Source: Tetragonia tetragonoides (lineage: Eukaryota; Streptophyta; Magnoliopsida; Caryophyllales; Aizoaceae). From it: 64,000 nucleotides of DNA. The position numbers and the translations under genes were made by a program. Positions 1 through 11,030 of the stretch are shown here, piece by piece. Every line of letters begins with the position of its first letter. Position 1 is the first letter of the stretch. The notes below the pieces were generated by a model. That model saw only the letters and a list, made by a program, of their open reading frames with translations. It was not told the DNA's origin and ran no database searches. The stretch lies in assembly GCA_038025085.1 (NCBI GenBank), contig CM076141.1:14448001-14512000 (forward strand), read 5' to 3'.

Positions 1-87
1 AGTAAATAAAAGGTACTAACTCAATCATGTAGCCAATAAACAAGCAAGGACATGTTGGTCACTTCAAGCAAACCACCACCTTAGCCA

Positions 88-95
88 TATATAAA
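88..95 (+). promoter_or_regulatory. TATA box of the first GDSL gene
   Basis: TATATAAA lies 73 bases before the ATG at 168. The same spacing and flanking words (CCACCTTA before it, AAACCCATTT after it) occur upstream of the second GDSL gene, so this is a duplicated promoter. Its role as a TATA box is inferred from position and consensus. Confidence 0.6.
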
Positions 96-221
96 CACCC
101 AACGGAAACCCATTTCAAACCAAAACTCCCAACTCTTTAAACACACACAAAACAACATAACAAAAAAATGACCTCTATTAACTTCCCTCTCCTACTCTCC
201 CTACTGTTCCTCCTAACAATA

Positions 222-438
222 TATTGGGAGTATTTGGGAATATTGTGATTTATGCCAATATTAGTTATATGGCAACATTATCATATGGCGTGATTCTCGG
301 ATATTGGCGTTATTTTATGGCGTGATTTTAGGCTAAGTTTACTTTGTTTGTTAGGGATATCCTTATATAAGGATACATTGTACACAAGCATTGGCAGAGA
401 AAACATATCACAAAAGTATATTTCTATACATTCTTTCA
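222..438 (+). repeat. 5' LTR of the copia element
   Basis: 217 bp, starting TATTGGGAG directly after the target duplication and ending TTCTTTCA before the primer binding site. It contains a 12-bp palindrome CCTTATATAAGG at 361-372 that is the probable TATA promoter of the element. It differs from the 3' LTR by three substitutions. Confidence 0.93.
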
Positions 439-450
439 TGGTATAAGAGC
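439..450 (+). other. Primer binding site (initiator tRNA-Met type)
   Basis: TGGTATAAGAGC immediately follows the 5' LTR. It matches the usual plant copia site TGGTATCAGAGC, complementary to the 3' end of initiator tRNA-Met, with one mismatch (A for C at position 7). Confidence 0.85.
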
Positions 451-471
451 AGGTTAATTTTTTTAAATATC

Positions 472-3054
472 ATGGCTGGTGACAATGATACACCGCCACC
501 GCCACTGCCACCACCACCACAGAAAATCGACACCACCTCACCATTCTACCTCGGCGCACATGACCGCCCGGGGGATTTTATCACTCCTGTTCGTCTAAAA
601 CTCGACAATTTCGATTCTTGGGCACATGCTATATATGTCGCACTTTCCTCTCGCCGCAAATTTGGTTTTCTTGACGGCACCATTACTGATTATACTCCAC
701 CCGCAACGAAGGAGGATTGGGTCGTTGTTCATTGTATGCTCGTTTCATGGCTTATGAATACCATTGATCCGGAGGTAAAAAGTATGTTGTCTAATTATGA
801 TAATGCCAAACGTTTATGGGATGATTTACATGAACGTTTTTGTGTTGTTAATGGTCCTCGTATTCAACATTTAAAGTCTCAAATTAATCGTTGTGAACAA
901 TCTAAAACCATGACTGTTGCTGTTTATTTTAGCAAACTAAAAGTTTTATGGGATGACCTTGCACAACTTGAACCTTTGATTGGTTGTAAGTGTGGCCGGT
1001 GTACTTGTAATATTGGCAAACAACATGAGAAAAGGCGTGAGGATGATAGGTTGCAACAATTTTTACTCGGGTTGTACTCTGATTATTATGCCCACACTCG
1101 CTCCACGATTCTTGCTCAAGACCCTCTACCCTCACTAAATAAGGCATATCACCAAGTTTCACAAGATGAACTTGTCCGTGGACTTGATCGAGTGAGGGAG
1201 GAGCCCATGCAAGCCGTCGGGTTCGCTGTTCGTACCACAGCAGGGGCTGGTCGGGGACGCAGCACTCCTGTCGTCTGTTCTCATTGTCAGAAGCCGGGAC
1301 ATTTGACTTCTAATTGCTTTTCTCTGCAAACCTGTACTCATTGCAGGAAGAAGGGGCACGATGCTACACGGTGCTTTGACATCGTTGGGTATCCGGAAGG
1401 TTGGAACGACAAGAGCAAAGGTGCAAAACCCACGGCTGCCCGAGGCAAGGGGGGTGTGCGTGCCAATGCTGCTTCTGGACGTGACCCCGAGTCGACTTCA
1501 AATGATCCCGTTTTCACACCCGAGCAATGGAAGGCTATTACGGGATTTTTTGGTAATGCTACAATACCGGAAAATCGCCTAAATGGTAAGTTTGATGTAT
1601 CTTCTTGGATCATTGATTCAGGCGCTACTCATCATGTCACAGGTGATAAGTCATGGTTATTTTCCATTCATCAAATTCATTGCCCTGTTGGTCTGCCAAA
1701 CGGCGAAACAGTATTTGCTTCTATGGAAGGATCGGTTCGCCTATCCGATGCGATTACTCTTCATCATGTTCTCTATGTACCTAATTTGGGTTGCAATTTA
1801 CTTTCAGTCTCACAACTTAATGATAACTTACAAACTATTGTCACATTTAATTCTCATATGTGTGTTATACAGGACCAAACGAAGGTGCTGATTGGAACGG
1901 GCACTAGGAGGGATGGATTGTACTATTTTAGCAAACCCGAGGTGGTGTCCGCAATTGAAGCTACTTCGGCTCTGGAACTCTGGCATAGGCGACTTGGTCA
2001 CCCTTCCGAAAAAGTAGTAAAGTTGCTTCCCCATGTTGGTAATAATAAAGATCGTCTAGCAAAAGGATGTGAAGTATGCTTTCGTGCTAAGCATCATAGA
2101 GATGTTTTTCCATTAAGTGAAAATAAATGCACTAGAATTTTTGAGAAAATACATTGTGATTTATGGGGGCCTTATAGACATGAATCTTCTTGTGGGGCTC
2201 GTTATTTTTTAACAATTGTTGATGACTTTTCTAGAGCTGTGTGGATTTATTTATTGCTTGATAAATCAGAAGTTTTCCCAATGTTTATGGCCTTTTCCGC
2301 TATGGTAGATAGACAATTTTCTCAAACTATTAAAATTGTTCAAAGTGATAATGGTACGGAATTCAAATGTTTGATTGATTATTTTACGGCCACCGGTATT
2401 ATTTTTCAAACCTCTTGTGTGGGTACTCCACAACAAAACGGGAGGGTCGAGCGAAAACACAAACATATTTTGAGTGTGGCGAGAGCCTTGAGATTTCAAG
2501 CTAAATTGCCTATTTATTTTTGGGGGGAGTGTGTACTCACGGCTACTCATTTAATTAATCGAACTCCTACACCTATCCTACAAAATAAGACACCTTTTGA
2601 GATTCTTTTTCATAAACCACCCGCATTTGAAGCTATTCGTACCTTTGGCTGTCTATGCTTTGCTCACAACCAAAAGACCAAAGGAGACAAATTTGCAAGC
2701 AAAAGCCGGAAATGTGTATTCATGGGGTATCCTTTCGGGAAAAAGGGGTGGAATTTATATGATCTTGAATCGAAAGAATTTTTTGTATCTCGTGATGTTA
2801 AGTTTATTGAAGATGTTTTTCCATTTGGTTGTCTGGAGGATGTCAATGTTGTGGAAAATGGGGATGTTCACGAGGATTTTTTTGATTTTGGTGTTTGTGA
2901 TGATAATTGTGATATTATGGGGCAAGGGAATGTGCGTGATGAGGATATGGGTGGCCACGAACGGGGTACACCAGACCTCACGGTGCAGCAGCCCACGCAA
3001 GCTCCACCAACCAGCTGCCCCCGATGCTCTTCCAGCAGATGCTGGCTCGGGTAG
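472..3054 (+). pseudogene. copia gag-protease-integrase part of the polyprotein
   Basis: The frame is open from 391, but the first good ATG after the primer site is at 472. From there: a proline-rich start, a UBN2/Retrotran_gag domain (DNFDSWAHA region), two tandem CCHC zinc knuckles (first Cys near residue 269, both C-X2-C-X4-H-X4-C), the aspartic protease motif DSGA (Asp about 382), a GAG-pre-integrase HHCC-like region, and an integrase core with Asp563, Asp626 and Glu660. The frame ends at 3054 in the linker before RT, just after a run of five C (3018-3022). The sequence then continues sensibly in frame 2, pointing to a 1-base indel there or a sequence error. Confidence 0.88.
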
Positions 3055-3180
3055 CACTGAACCACCGCCTGTCGTGGCTGCTGATGATGCTTCAGGTACT
3101 GAGAACATGGGACGTGGCTTTCGTAAAAAGTTTCCGTCGGTCAAGCTTCGTAATCATGTCACTGCAACCGTGTTTGCTAA

Positions 3181-4854
3181 AAGTCAGTCTTCCTCTCTTT
3201 CCCGGCGTCGTCTTCTGATCACCCTTCAGGTACTCTGTATCCCTTAGCACATTATATTCATTGTGACAATTTTTCTGTACATTATCGAAAGTTTATTGCA
3301 GCTATTATTAATGGTACTGACCCCAAGTCTTTTAAAGAGGCAATGAAAAATGTTGGTTGGCAGAAATCCACGCAGGAGGAAATTCAGGCTCTAGAAGCCA
3401 ACGGTACATGGACTTTGGAACCTCTTCCTCCCGGTAAAAAGGCACTCGGCAGTCAGTGGGTCTACAGGACCAAATATTTGTCCGATGGTGCCGTTGAACG
3501 ACTCAAATCTAGGCTGGTGGTCTTAGGTAATCATCAACAAGAAGGCATTGACTATAATGAAACGTTCGCCCCGGTTGCAAAAATGACAACAGTTCGGATT
3601 TTTTTGGCCATTGCTGCTTCCAAGAATTGGGAGCTTCATCAAATGGATGTTCATAATGCCTTCTTACATGGTGACCTTGCTGAAGAAGTATACATGAAAT
3701 TGCCCCCCGGGTTCGAAAGTTCGGATCCTTCCTTGGTCTGCAGATTACGTAAGTCATTGTATGGTCTCAAACAGGCTCCCAGATGTTGGTTCGCAAAGCT
3801 AGTCACGGCTTTGAAAGCGTATGGTTTTCTACAGTCTTATTCTGATTATTCACTTTTTACATTCACTAAGGCAAATATCCAGATTAATGTTTTAGTGTAT
3901 GTTGATCATCTCATTATTTCTGGGAATGATTCCGCTGCATTGTGCACTTTCAAAACCTATCTGAGTGATTGTTTCAAAATGAAGGACCTGGGTCCTTTGA
4001 AGTATTTTTTGGGCATAGAGGTGGCCCGTAGCTCTGCAGGTCTGTTTTTGTGTCAAAGAAAATATACCTTAGACATTGTTTCTGAGGCTGGTTTGTTAGG
4101 GGCAAAACCAAGTGGGTTCCCCATGCCGCAAAATCATAGGCTCGGCTTGGCTGATGGGGAGTTTCTCGCTGATCCAGAAGTGTACCGTTGGTTAGTTGGA
4201 CGTCTAATTTATCTTGCAGTAACCAGGCCGGATTTAGCCTATTCCGTACATATATTGTCTCAGTTTATGCAGGAACCACGAACTGAGCATTGGGAGGCCG
4301 CTTTAAAAGTGGTTCGTTATTTGAAGGGTACTCCAGGCCAGGGAATTTTGTTAAGCGCAGATTGTGATTTAACTCTACAGGGTTGGTGTGATTCAGATTG
4401 GGCTGCTTGCCCGATTACTCGTCGGTCTCTTACCGGTTGGCTCGTGTTTTTGGGACAATCTCCTGTCTCTTGGAAAACCAAGAAACAACATACAGTCTCT
4501 CTTTCTTTGGCAGAAGCCGAATACAGGTCTATGGCTGCGTTAACTTGTGAGTTGAAATGGCTTAAGGCCTTATTGTTAAGTTTGGGTGTCAGTCATCCGA
4601 AAGCTATTAAGTTATTTTGTGATAGTGAATCTGCCCTACATATAGCAAAGAATCCTGTTTTTCATGAAAGAACCAAACATATTGAAGTGGATTGTCATTT
4701 CGTCCGGGATGCGATTAATGAAGGTTTGATTTCTCCGGCTCATGTTTCTACATCGTCTCAGTTGGCCGACATCTTTACAAAAGCTCTTGGCAAGAAACAG
4801 TTTGATTTATTACTCTCCAAGTTGGGCATTCTTGATCCTCATGCTCCAACTTGA
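3181..4854 (+). pseudogene. copia reverse transcriptase and RNase H part of the polyprotein
   Basis: This frame is open from 3181, after the last upstream stop, with the first ATG at 3343. It is the same frame as the gag-integrase part, so the linker carries two offsetting frameshifts (near 3018-3022 and roughly 3180-3210). RT features include the MDVHNAFLHG block and the YGLKQAPR block. The catalytic YVDD box reads YVDH (3898-3909), losing the second aspartate. Downstream is the copia RNase H region with CDSDWA, AEAEY and the terminal LADIFTKAL block. The stop overlaps the polypurine tract. Confidence 0.88.
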
Positions 4855-4861
4855 GGGGGGG
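4853..4861 (+). other. Polypurine tract of the copia element
   Basis: GAGGGGGGG directly precedes the 3' LTR and overlaps the pol stop codon. This is the expected plus-strand primer position. Confidence 0.8.
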
Positions 4862-5078
4862 TATTGGGAGTATTTGGGAATATTGTGATTTATGCCAAAA
4901 TTAGTTATATGGCAACATTATCATATGGCGTGATTCTCGGATATTGGCGTTATCTTATGGTGTGATTTTAGGCTAAGTTTACTTTGTTTGTTAGGGATAT
5001 CCTTATATAAGGATACATTGTACACAAGCATTGGCAGAGAAAACATATCACAAAAGTATATTTCTATACATTCTTTCA
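4862..5078 (+). repeat. 3' LTR of the copia element
   Basis: 217 bp, nearly identical to 222-438. Its TATA palindrome (5001-5012) faces the interrupted GDSL exon. The frame used by the GDSL exon is open back through the LTR to about 4988, so transcription from this LTR could produce a GDSL transcript lacking the normal signal peptide. No in-frame ATG is seen in that stretch. Confidence 0.93.
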
Positions 5079-5611
5079 CAATAACTCCATATTCCTCTGC
5101 CTCATCAACACCATTCAGCAAGCTCTATGCATTCGGAGACTCCTACACTGACACCGGCAACACCGTCTCCGCAACCGGCCCCTCCGGTTTCAGCTACGTA
5201 TCAAGTCCTCCCTACGGCATGACATACTTCCACCGTCCCATGAACCGTTACTCCGACCGTCGTCTAGTGATCGACTTCGTCGCTCAGTCACTCTCTCTCC
5301 CGCTCCTCCCGCCCTACAAAGCAGGCCCCACCACCAGTAGTGGCGGGGTCAACTTCGCGGTGGCGGGATCCACCGCGATCGAGCATGAATTCTTTGTTAA
5401 GAATAATCTTACCTTTGATGTTACACCAGAGTCTTTAGGGACTCAACTTGGTTGGTTTAATGAAGTTTTGGAGGGAAAGGCTTTGAGTGATGATGCGTTG
5501 ATATGGGTTGGGGAGATTGGTGCTAATGATTATGCTTATTCTGCTGAGAGCTCTGTTAGTAAGAGTCTTGTTCAGGGACTTGCCATCACAAGGATTTCTG
5601 GTTTTCTTGAG

Positions 5612-6392
5612 GTAAATATATATTTACTCGCTTTCTCATTTTTCTATCTTAAGGTGATCAATTGAACTGCAATGGTACATTATTGGATTTGGTCAATTGG
5701 ATGGATGGATTTGTCAGAAAACATTAAATTCCAATGTCACATAAATTGAATTTAATTGACTATGTATGAATAGTAAGTTAGTAACAGAGCAAGTTCGAGT
5801 ACCCTCAGGGCTACTGGACGTTTCATAGTGGTTGGATACCCACGTTATCTAAAAAAAGTAAGTAACAGAGACAGAAAGATGGACAGAGAGATCCCAAGGT
5901 CCAATTGAGATTGGACACGCTTTCTAAATGATGATGAGATGATGAATCTGAATATAATCTGATCCAAGGTGTGAAATTGCAATTTATAGTACATAGATAA
6001 ATGGAGTATTAATCAAACTAGAAAGAAAGCAAAAACAAATAAAAAAAGGAAGAATGCAGAATGATTAGGAAATAAAGCAATGAGAGCATACATTCAATTG
6101 TCTGACAATAATCTTGAATGCAATAACAAACCACCTTATATAATACACATCTAGATTCTGTTGAGATACAGACTTCCAAAAACTTTACAAAAGAATACAG
6201 ATGGTATAATCAATGTTTTTGGTCTTATATAGTACTGAAAGTTGGTATCAAGATTTGTTTCAGAACATGTCAGAACACTAACTGATTTGGCTAATCTCTA
6301 AATCTGTTCAATTTTCTCCTATATATGGAACCTAACACACACATAACACTAGAACTAATGCTTAAATTCCTTCTGTCACTCTTAAATTGCAG
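5612..6392 (+). other. Intron of the first GDSL gene, with a SINE-like fragment
   Basis: GT at 5612 and AG at 6391-6392. About 5785-5860 reads like the 3' part of a tRNA-derived SINE: a B-box-like GTTCGAGTACC followed by an A-rich end. The rest is AT-rich with no coding signal seen. Confidence 0.5.
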
Positions 6393-6899
6393 GCATTACT
6401 AAACAAAGGAGCAAAGTACATGGTAGTTCAAGGCTTACCACCAACAGGATGCCTTACACTATCAATGCTATTAGCCCCATCAGATGACCGAGACGAACTA
6501 GGCTGCGTTCGCAGCCTCAACAAGCTAACCTTCAACCACAACACTCTCCTCCAAGCCAAAATACAAGATCTCCGAAAGCGATTTCCTCAGTCCCTCATTG
6601 TGTACGCTGATTACTACAGTGCCTATAGCGACATCAAGAAGAACATGGGCAATTATGGTTTCAAGGAGGCCTTCAAGGTCTGCTGTGGGTCTGGGTCCGA
6701 ACTTTACAACTACGACTTCTTCACGCCCTGTGGCACCCCCTCCTCGAAGCCGTGTTCGGATCCTTCTCAGTATGTCAACTGGGATGGGGTTCACTTGACG
6801 GAGGCTATGAATAAGGTGGTGTCGGATTTGCTCCTCCAAGGGGGATACTCTCACCCTTCGTTTCAGACTTTGTTGAATAGGAAGAAGAGTCAAGGATGA

Positions 6900-8560
6900 G
6901 TTCTTCGGTAATGTTGAGATCACTGACATCCCTAGAGGCTAATGGTTACATTTCACTACACCATTCTGTTCTTGTGTGCCATAATTTTGAAAAAAATAAT
7001 CAATATGGTGGTCTTTCAGGGGTTTCATATCCAATTATTTTAACTAAATCCCTCCCAAAAAAAAATACAACTAACTAAAGAAAACCACACATTATCAAAT
7101 TTGCATATAAAGGTTCATGAATGGAATGATCAAACATCCTTGAAAAGCAGACCTATGAGCCTTTACCAGCCCCAAATGATAACCGACACGAGTTATATGA
7201 TAATATATCGGTCTTGGTTGAACTAATGGCACCAAATTAAACGACAATTCCAAACTTGAATTGCTGCGACCTTGGAGGTTAATTACCAATGTTGCAGCAG
7301 ATCAACTCTAAGTTCCATGCATGCCAACATAGTGTTGGTAACCGAAGTATAAGCAGGATCGGATATCCAGTTTATAAAGTGGAAAATCCATCGTCTTTTG
7401 ATCCTTTACACAACAAAAGACATTAAAACAGTTCGACATTATTATCAGTGCATTCTGATGTTTGATTGAATGAAATTATGGTTTATTAGATTAGGCAGTG
7501 GTGATGTTTCATTTACACCATTTCTTAGTTGGTCTATTGCATTCTGATGTTTGTTATCATATGCGCAGAAGTTGGTGGAGACCCAATCAGGAAGTCCTTT
7601 GCATCTGTTTGTGTGTTGAGAAACATGGGAATATGGGATTAGGCAAATGATGGTTAATTAAGAAATTAGTAAGACCACAAACTAGGCATTGAAGTTACCA
7701 AGACAAGGCAGAATAGATGGTGCACCTGCTTGCTTGAATTGAAGACCATGATTGTCAATTAGAAAAATTCATCTGGAACAAAGGGAAAATGATTTTGCAA
7801 AATTAATGCAAAATTACAGTTTTATAGATTGGTAAAAATTTATATTCAAAATTAATGCTTGAATTGAAGACCATGATTGTCAATTAGAAAAATTCATCTG
7901 GAACAAAGGGAAAATGATTTTGCAATCAAACAAATTTGAACATATACATACCTCAATACTATATTACAAGAGCGAGGCAAGAAATTGAGATTTGTGTTTC
8001 ACGGGATAAATTCAACTGTTAAACACTACGGAGTATCAAGAAATAATACACGTAGTACATACAAAGAAAGAAAGAAAAAGAAAAAAAAAAACCCACTTAC
8101 AGAAAACCACACAATTCTAATATCTGGTAGCATTCAGTGTAAACGACAGCTACATGTGAAAGGAATGATCCTGAAATAAAACTGTAAAAGCTCAATCGTC
8201 TTCACTCTTTTGATCCTTAACACAGAAAAAGATAACACAACAGTGCAAATTTGGTCATCACACAGATGTTTAACTGAAATTCTATAGTTTTGATTTATAC
8301 ATATGGTACGTGGTAAACCGTCTAAACACTGCAGGACCGAGAAGAGGTTAAATTAATGTTATTTCACGAAGATCGACTATGTAATTGGAATTGTTTCATG
8401 GTTGCACTAAATTAGTTGTTCTATCTAAGGCCATACGAGATAACATACCATCAATTGTTATCATATGAGAAGAAGTTGCCGGAGACCCAATTTGGAACTC
8501 CTTTGCATCACTTGGCGACATGATTGCAAGAGCGTTAGCATCTGTTTGTGGGTTGAAAAA
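6900..8560. other. Intergenic region built from relics of ANK-PGG 3' ends
   Basis: No gene is seen. Two stretches resemble the 3' flanks of the ANK genes further right: 7,110-7,200 (a CCTATGAGCCTT...AAATGATAAC word pair) and the motif CTTTTGATCCTT at about 7,395 and 8,205. A copy of the terminal ANK exon word TTATCATATG occurs near 7,555 and again near 8,460. This suggests at least two successive decayed ANK 3' ends before ANK-A proper. Confidence 0.5.
7731..7925. repeat. Direct repeat of 70 bp
   Basis: The 70 bases at 7731-7800 recur identically at 7856-7925, separated by 55 AT-rich bases. There is no coding content. It appears to be a very recent local duplication. Confidence 0.85.
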
Positions 8561-10029
8561 TGTGAGAGTAGTCAAATAATCATTAGGAGATCAGAAGCAT
8601 CTGGAAATTGACAAATTTGGCAAACTATCATGTTGGGATGGCATCCCAGTAAAGAATAAAGTATCAGAACAATATGCCGCACCTGCTTGTTCATTAGCTG
8701 TTTCTCGCGGTTTCTGTTGCCTTCGAATGTTTTCCTCCTCATTGTTTTTAACTGTATGAAAACATTTGTAAACAATTTTGATTATGTAGGGAAATATAAT
8801 GTTGCACCAGCTTGATAATTAGCTGTTGGTACCAAACCAAGTGAGCTAGGAAGGATGATGTCGCACCTGCTTGATCATTAGCTGTTTCTAGTGGCTGCTC
8901 CTGTGTCCCCAATCCCCATCGATTGTGAAGATTGGATAGTTCCACCTTGGCTAGAATAACTATCATCGCTTTCCTCATCATTTATTTCTTTTGCATGCTG
9001 GCAGCGCGCACATACCATTTATTTTATGTATCGATTCACCAACTGGAGAGTAAACTTTCCTAGACCACACAAATATTCTGATGAAAGTTGGAATGAGTCC
9101 GGTGATTAAACTCTTGTGCATGACCACAATTAGGAGAGAGCAAAGAACACAAGTGAAGATGGCAATCCATGGTGTGACTGGCAAGGTTGTCACATAAAAG
9201 CCCGTCATGAAGGTCAAAAGAGTTGCGTAAAATGCTGCTTCAAGTAAGAAGACAGTCAGATCCAGTAGCACCACTGATTGTTTTTTGTTGCCGACAGTCA
9301 TGATCCAGAGGAGACAAAATAGAACCATCATGGAAAGACATTAATATTGCAAGTACATCTGACACCATGAACACTTGAAATGTTGGTTTTATCATTAGGA
9401 GCGGAGTGCCATCGCCACTATAATCCACCTGGTACCGTAAATGCTGCTGTGAAAGTTATGGGTGCCACAAGTGCAGCTGTCACACCTAATGTGTTAACAT
9501 AGTTTTCTATCATCGTGGAAGGGATGCCACTTAATTAAGCTTCGGATACCTAGCATTCCTTCCACTACTTGAGGTTTGCTCCAAAGGAATTGTTCAAACT
9601 GAGAAAAATTAACAATACTGATAGAATGCACTTCATGAGATATAAGAAGGGGGGTTTGAATTGGGTCTCCAATTTTCGGTTTTGATGGAAAAGGACCAAC
9701 CACAGGAATGGTGTTCCCTTGGTTGTTCCTATTGAACAGAATATAGTGCGGAAACGTGATAAAGATAGAGTAAAGGAGACGCGATATTTTAGCGTAGAAA
9801 CCATCCAAGGCTCAATTTGGATGTAAACCACGACCCACCTTAGTGGGATTTCTCAAATACTTTCTCTTATTATTCGAGTCAAACTCATGTACATAGCTTA
9901 TACTCCTAAGACTAAGTACACACGCACCAACAAGCTCTTGCTGGCCAAAGAGTTACTTCTCACTCACCTTAATGTGTTTCACCTCCTTGTTACTCCACAC
10001 ACTCGATCTTGTGATTTTCACTCACCAAG

Positions 10030-10290
10030 CTAACTCTAACTTGGATTTACGCCGAACTCTCTCAAGCTCGCAAAGTTCACAAACTCCCTCAAGTTTTGAA
10101 CTCAGTCTTTTTACACAACTCACTCAAGTTGGCAAGGCTCACAAACTCCCTCAAGTTTTGAGCACTCTCTTTCTCCCACAACTCCCTCAAGTTGGCAAGG
10201 ACACAACTTCACTCAAGTTGCCAAGCGTTCAACAACTTCACTCATTGCAAGTTGCCAGGCTACAACTTCACTCAAGTTGTCAAGCACTCA
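10030..10290. repeat. CTCAAGTT-rich degenerate tandem repeat
   Basis: Variants of the unit ACTCAAGTTGCCAAG occur at least seven times with spacer words such as CACAAACTCC. The six-frame ORF here is a by-product of the repeat. Confidence 0.7.
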
Positions 10291-10668
10291 CAAGCTAACT
10301 CTAGCTTAGAAAACACTCTACAAAAATAATACAGTTTAACCTTTGAATACTTCTAGCAAAGCTAATGAAAAGTTACAAATAAATCCTAAGTGTCAAAGAC
10401 TCGGATTTGAGAAGTGAACAGTGCAGGGGAACAAGTGCTGGAACAAGGTCAGAAAACTGTTTTACTTCACTAGAAAATATATTACGATTTTACTCAAGTG
10501 AAGGAAGGTGGATTTTGGCTTGAAAGGTTTTTCAATGAAGCTTTGGGCATTCCTCCTTAGAAAATCAGTAGCACAAGCTCACATTTATATAGGAGAGGCC
10601 ACAAGTACTTTATGTTAAAATAGCCAAAAGTTAAAGCACTCTAAATGCAACTTTAGACAATACTAAAG

Positions 10669-11030
10669 CTTTCATGTTATGTCTAGCCCACATTTGGGAG
10701 CCAAATGTTGGCTAAACCACTAGCCAAGAATCTTTGCATTGGGTAGAGTTTATGGACAAGCTTTTGGCATTTTAATGAAAAAGCATAAAGTGAATCTTTT
10801 GAAAACAAAACCTTAACCCATGCTAATACTTTCATGTGATCTTAGACCACATTTAGAGAGTCAAATGTTGGCTAAGAAATCAAATGAGAATACTTGCATT
10901 GGGTAAAGTTTATGGAAAAGCTTTTGACATTTTATATGAAAAAGCATAAAGTGAACATATTGGAAATGAAACCTTAACATATGCTAAGACTTTCATGTGA
11001 TCTTAGGCTACATTGGGGAACCCAAATAGC
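10669..11030. repeat. Imperfect tandem repeat, period about 160 bp
   Basis: The word CTTTCATGT followed by a TAG(C/A)CCACATTTGG-like stretch recurs at 10669, 10829 and 10990, a period of about 160 bp. The first two copies share the AAATGTTGGCTAA and GCATTGGGTA words. The third copy is truncated. Confidence 0.65.

Larger units (their letters stand above)
222..5078 (+). mobile_element. Ty1/copia LTR retrotransposon (Ale/Retrofit-like)
   Basis: A 4,857-bp element with two 217-bp LTRs and a perfect 5-bp target duplication CAATA (217-221 and 5079-5083). Domain order is gag with two zinc knuckles, protease, integrase, reverse transcriptase, RNase H, which is the copia order. The two LTRs differ at only three positions (98.6% identity by eye), so insertion is recent. 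The short LTR and the size of about 4.9 kb resemble the Ale/Retrofit lineage; that placement is inferred. The reading frame is broken between integrase and RT, and the RT active site is altered, so this copy is probably non-autonomous. Confidence 0.95.
168..6899 (+). pseudogene. GDSL esterase/lipase (At3g48460-like), exon 1 split by a copia element
   Basis: SGNH/GDSL-family esterase, expected to be secreted and to hydrolyse ester or acyl substrates. Coding pieces are 168-221, then 5084-5611 after the transposon, then 6393-6899 after an intron (5612-6392, GT-AG, phase 0). Without the insertion the pieces join in frame to about 362 residues, the usual family length. Visible: a hydrophobic N-terminal signal peptide; block I FGDSYTDTGN with Ser38; GVNFAVAG oxyanion block; GANDY with Asn166; and WDGVH with Asp325 and His328. 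All catalytic residues are present. One conserved position differs: SDRRL where the second copy has SDGRL. The insertion separates the signal peptide from the catalytic body, so the allele is probably null. It may be intact in other accessions. Confidence 0.9.

Noticed and set aside
391..471. Upstream extension of the copia gag frame into the LTR
   Set aside because: The extension overlaps the LTR end and primer binding site; the ATG at 472 is the natural start.
9494..9831. Minus-strand ORFs upstream of the ANK-A PGG exon
   Set aside because: They read across the exon acceptor into the inserted repeat; only the FEQFLWSKP part is ANK coding.
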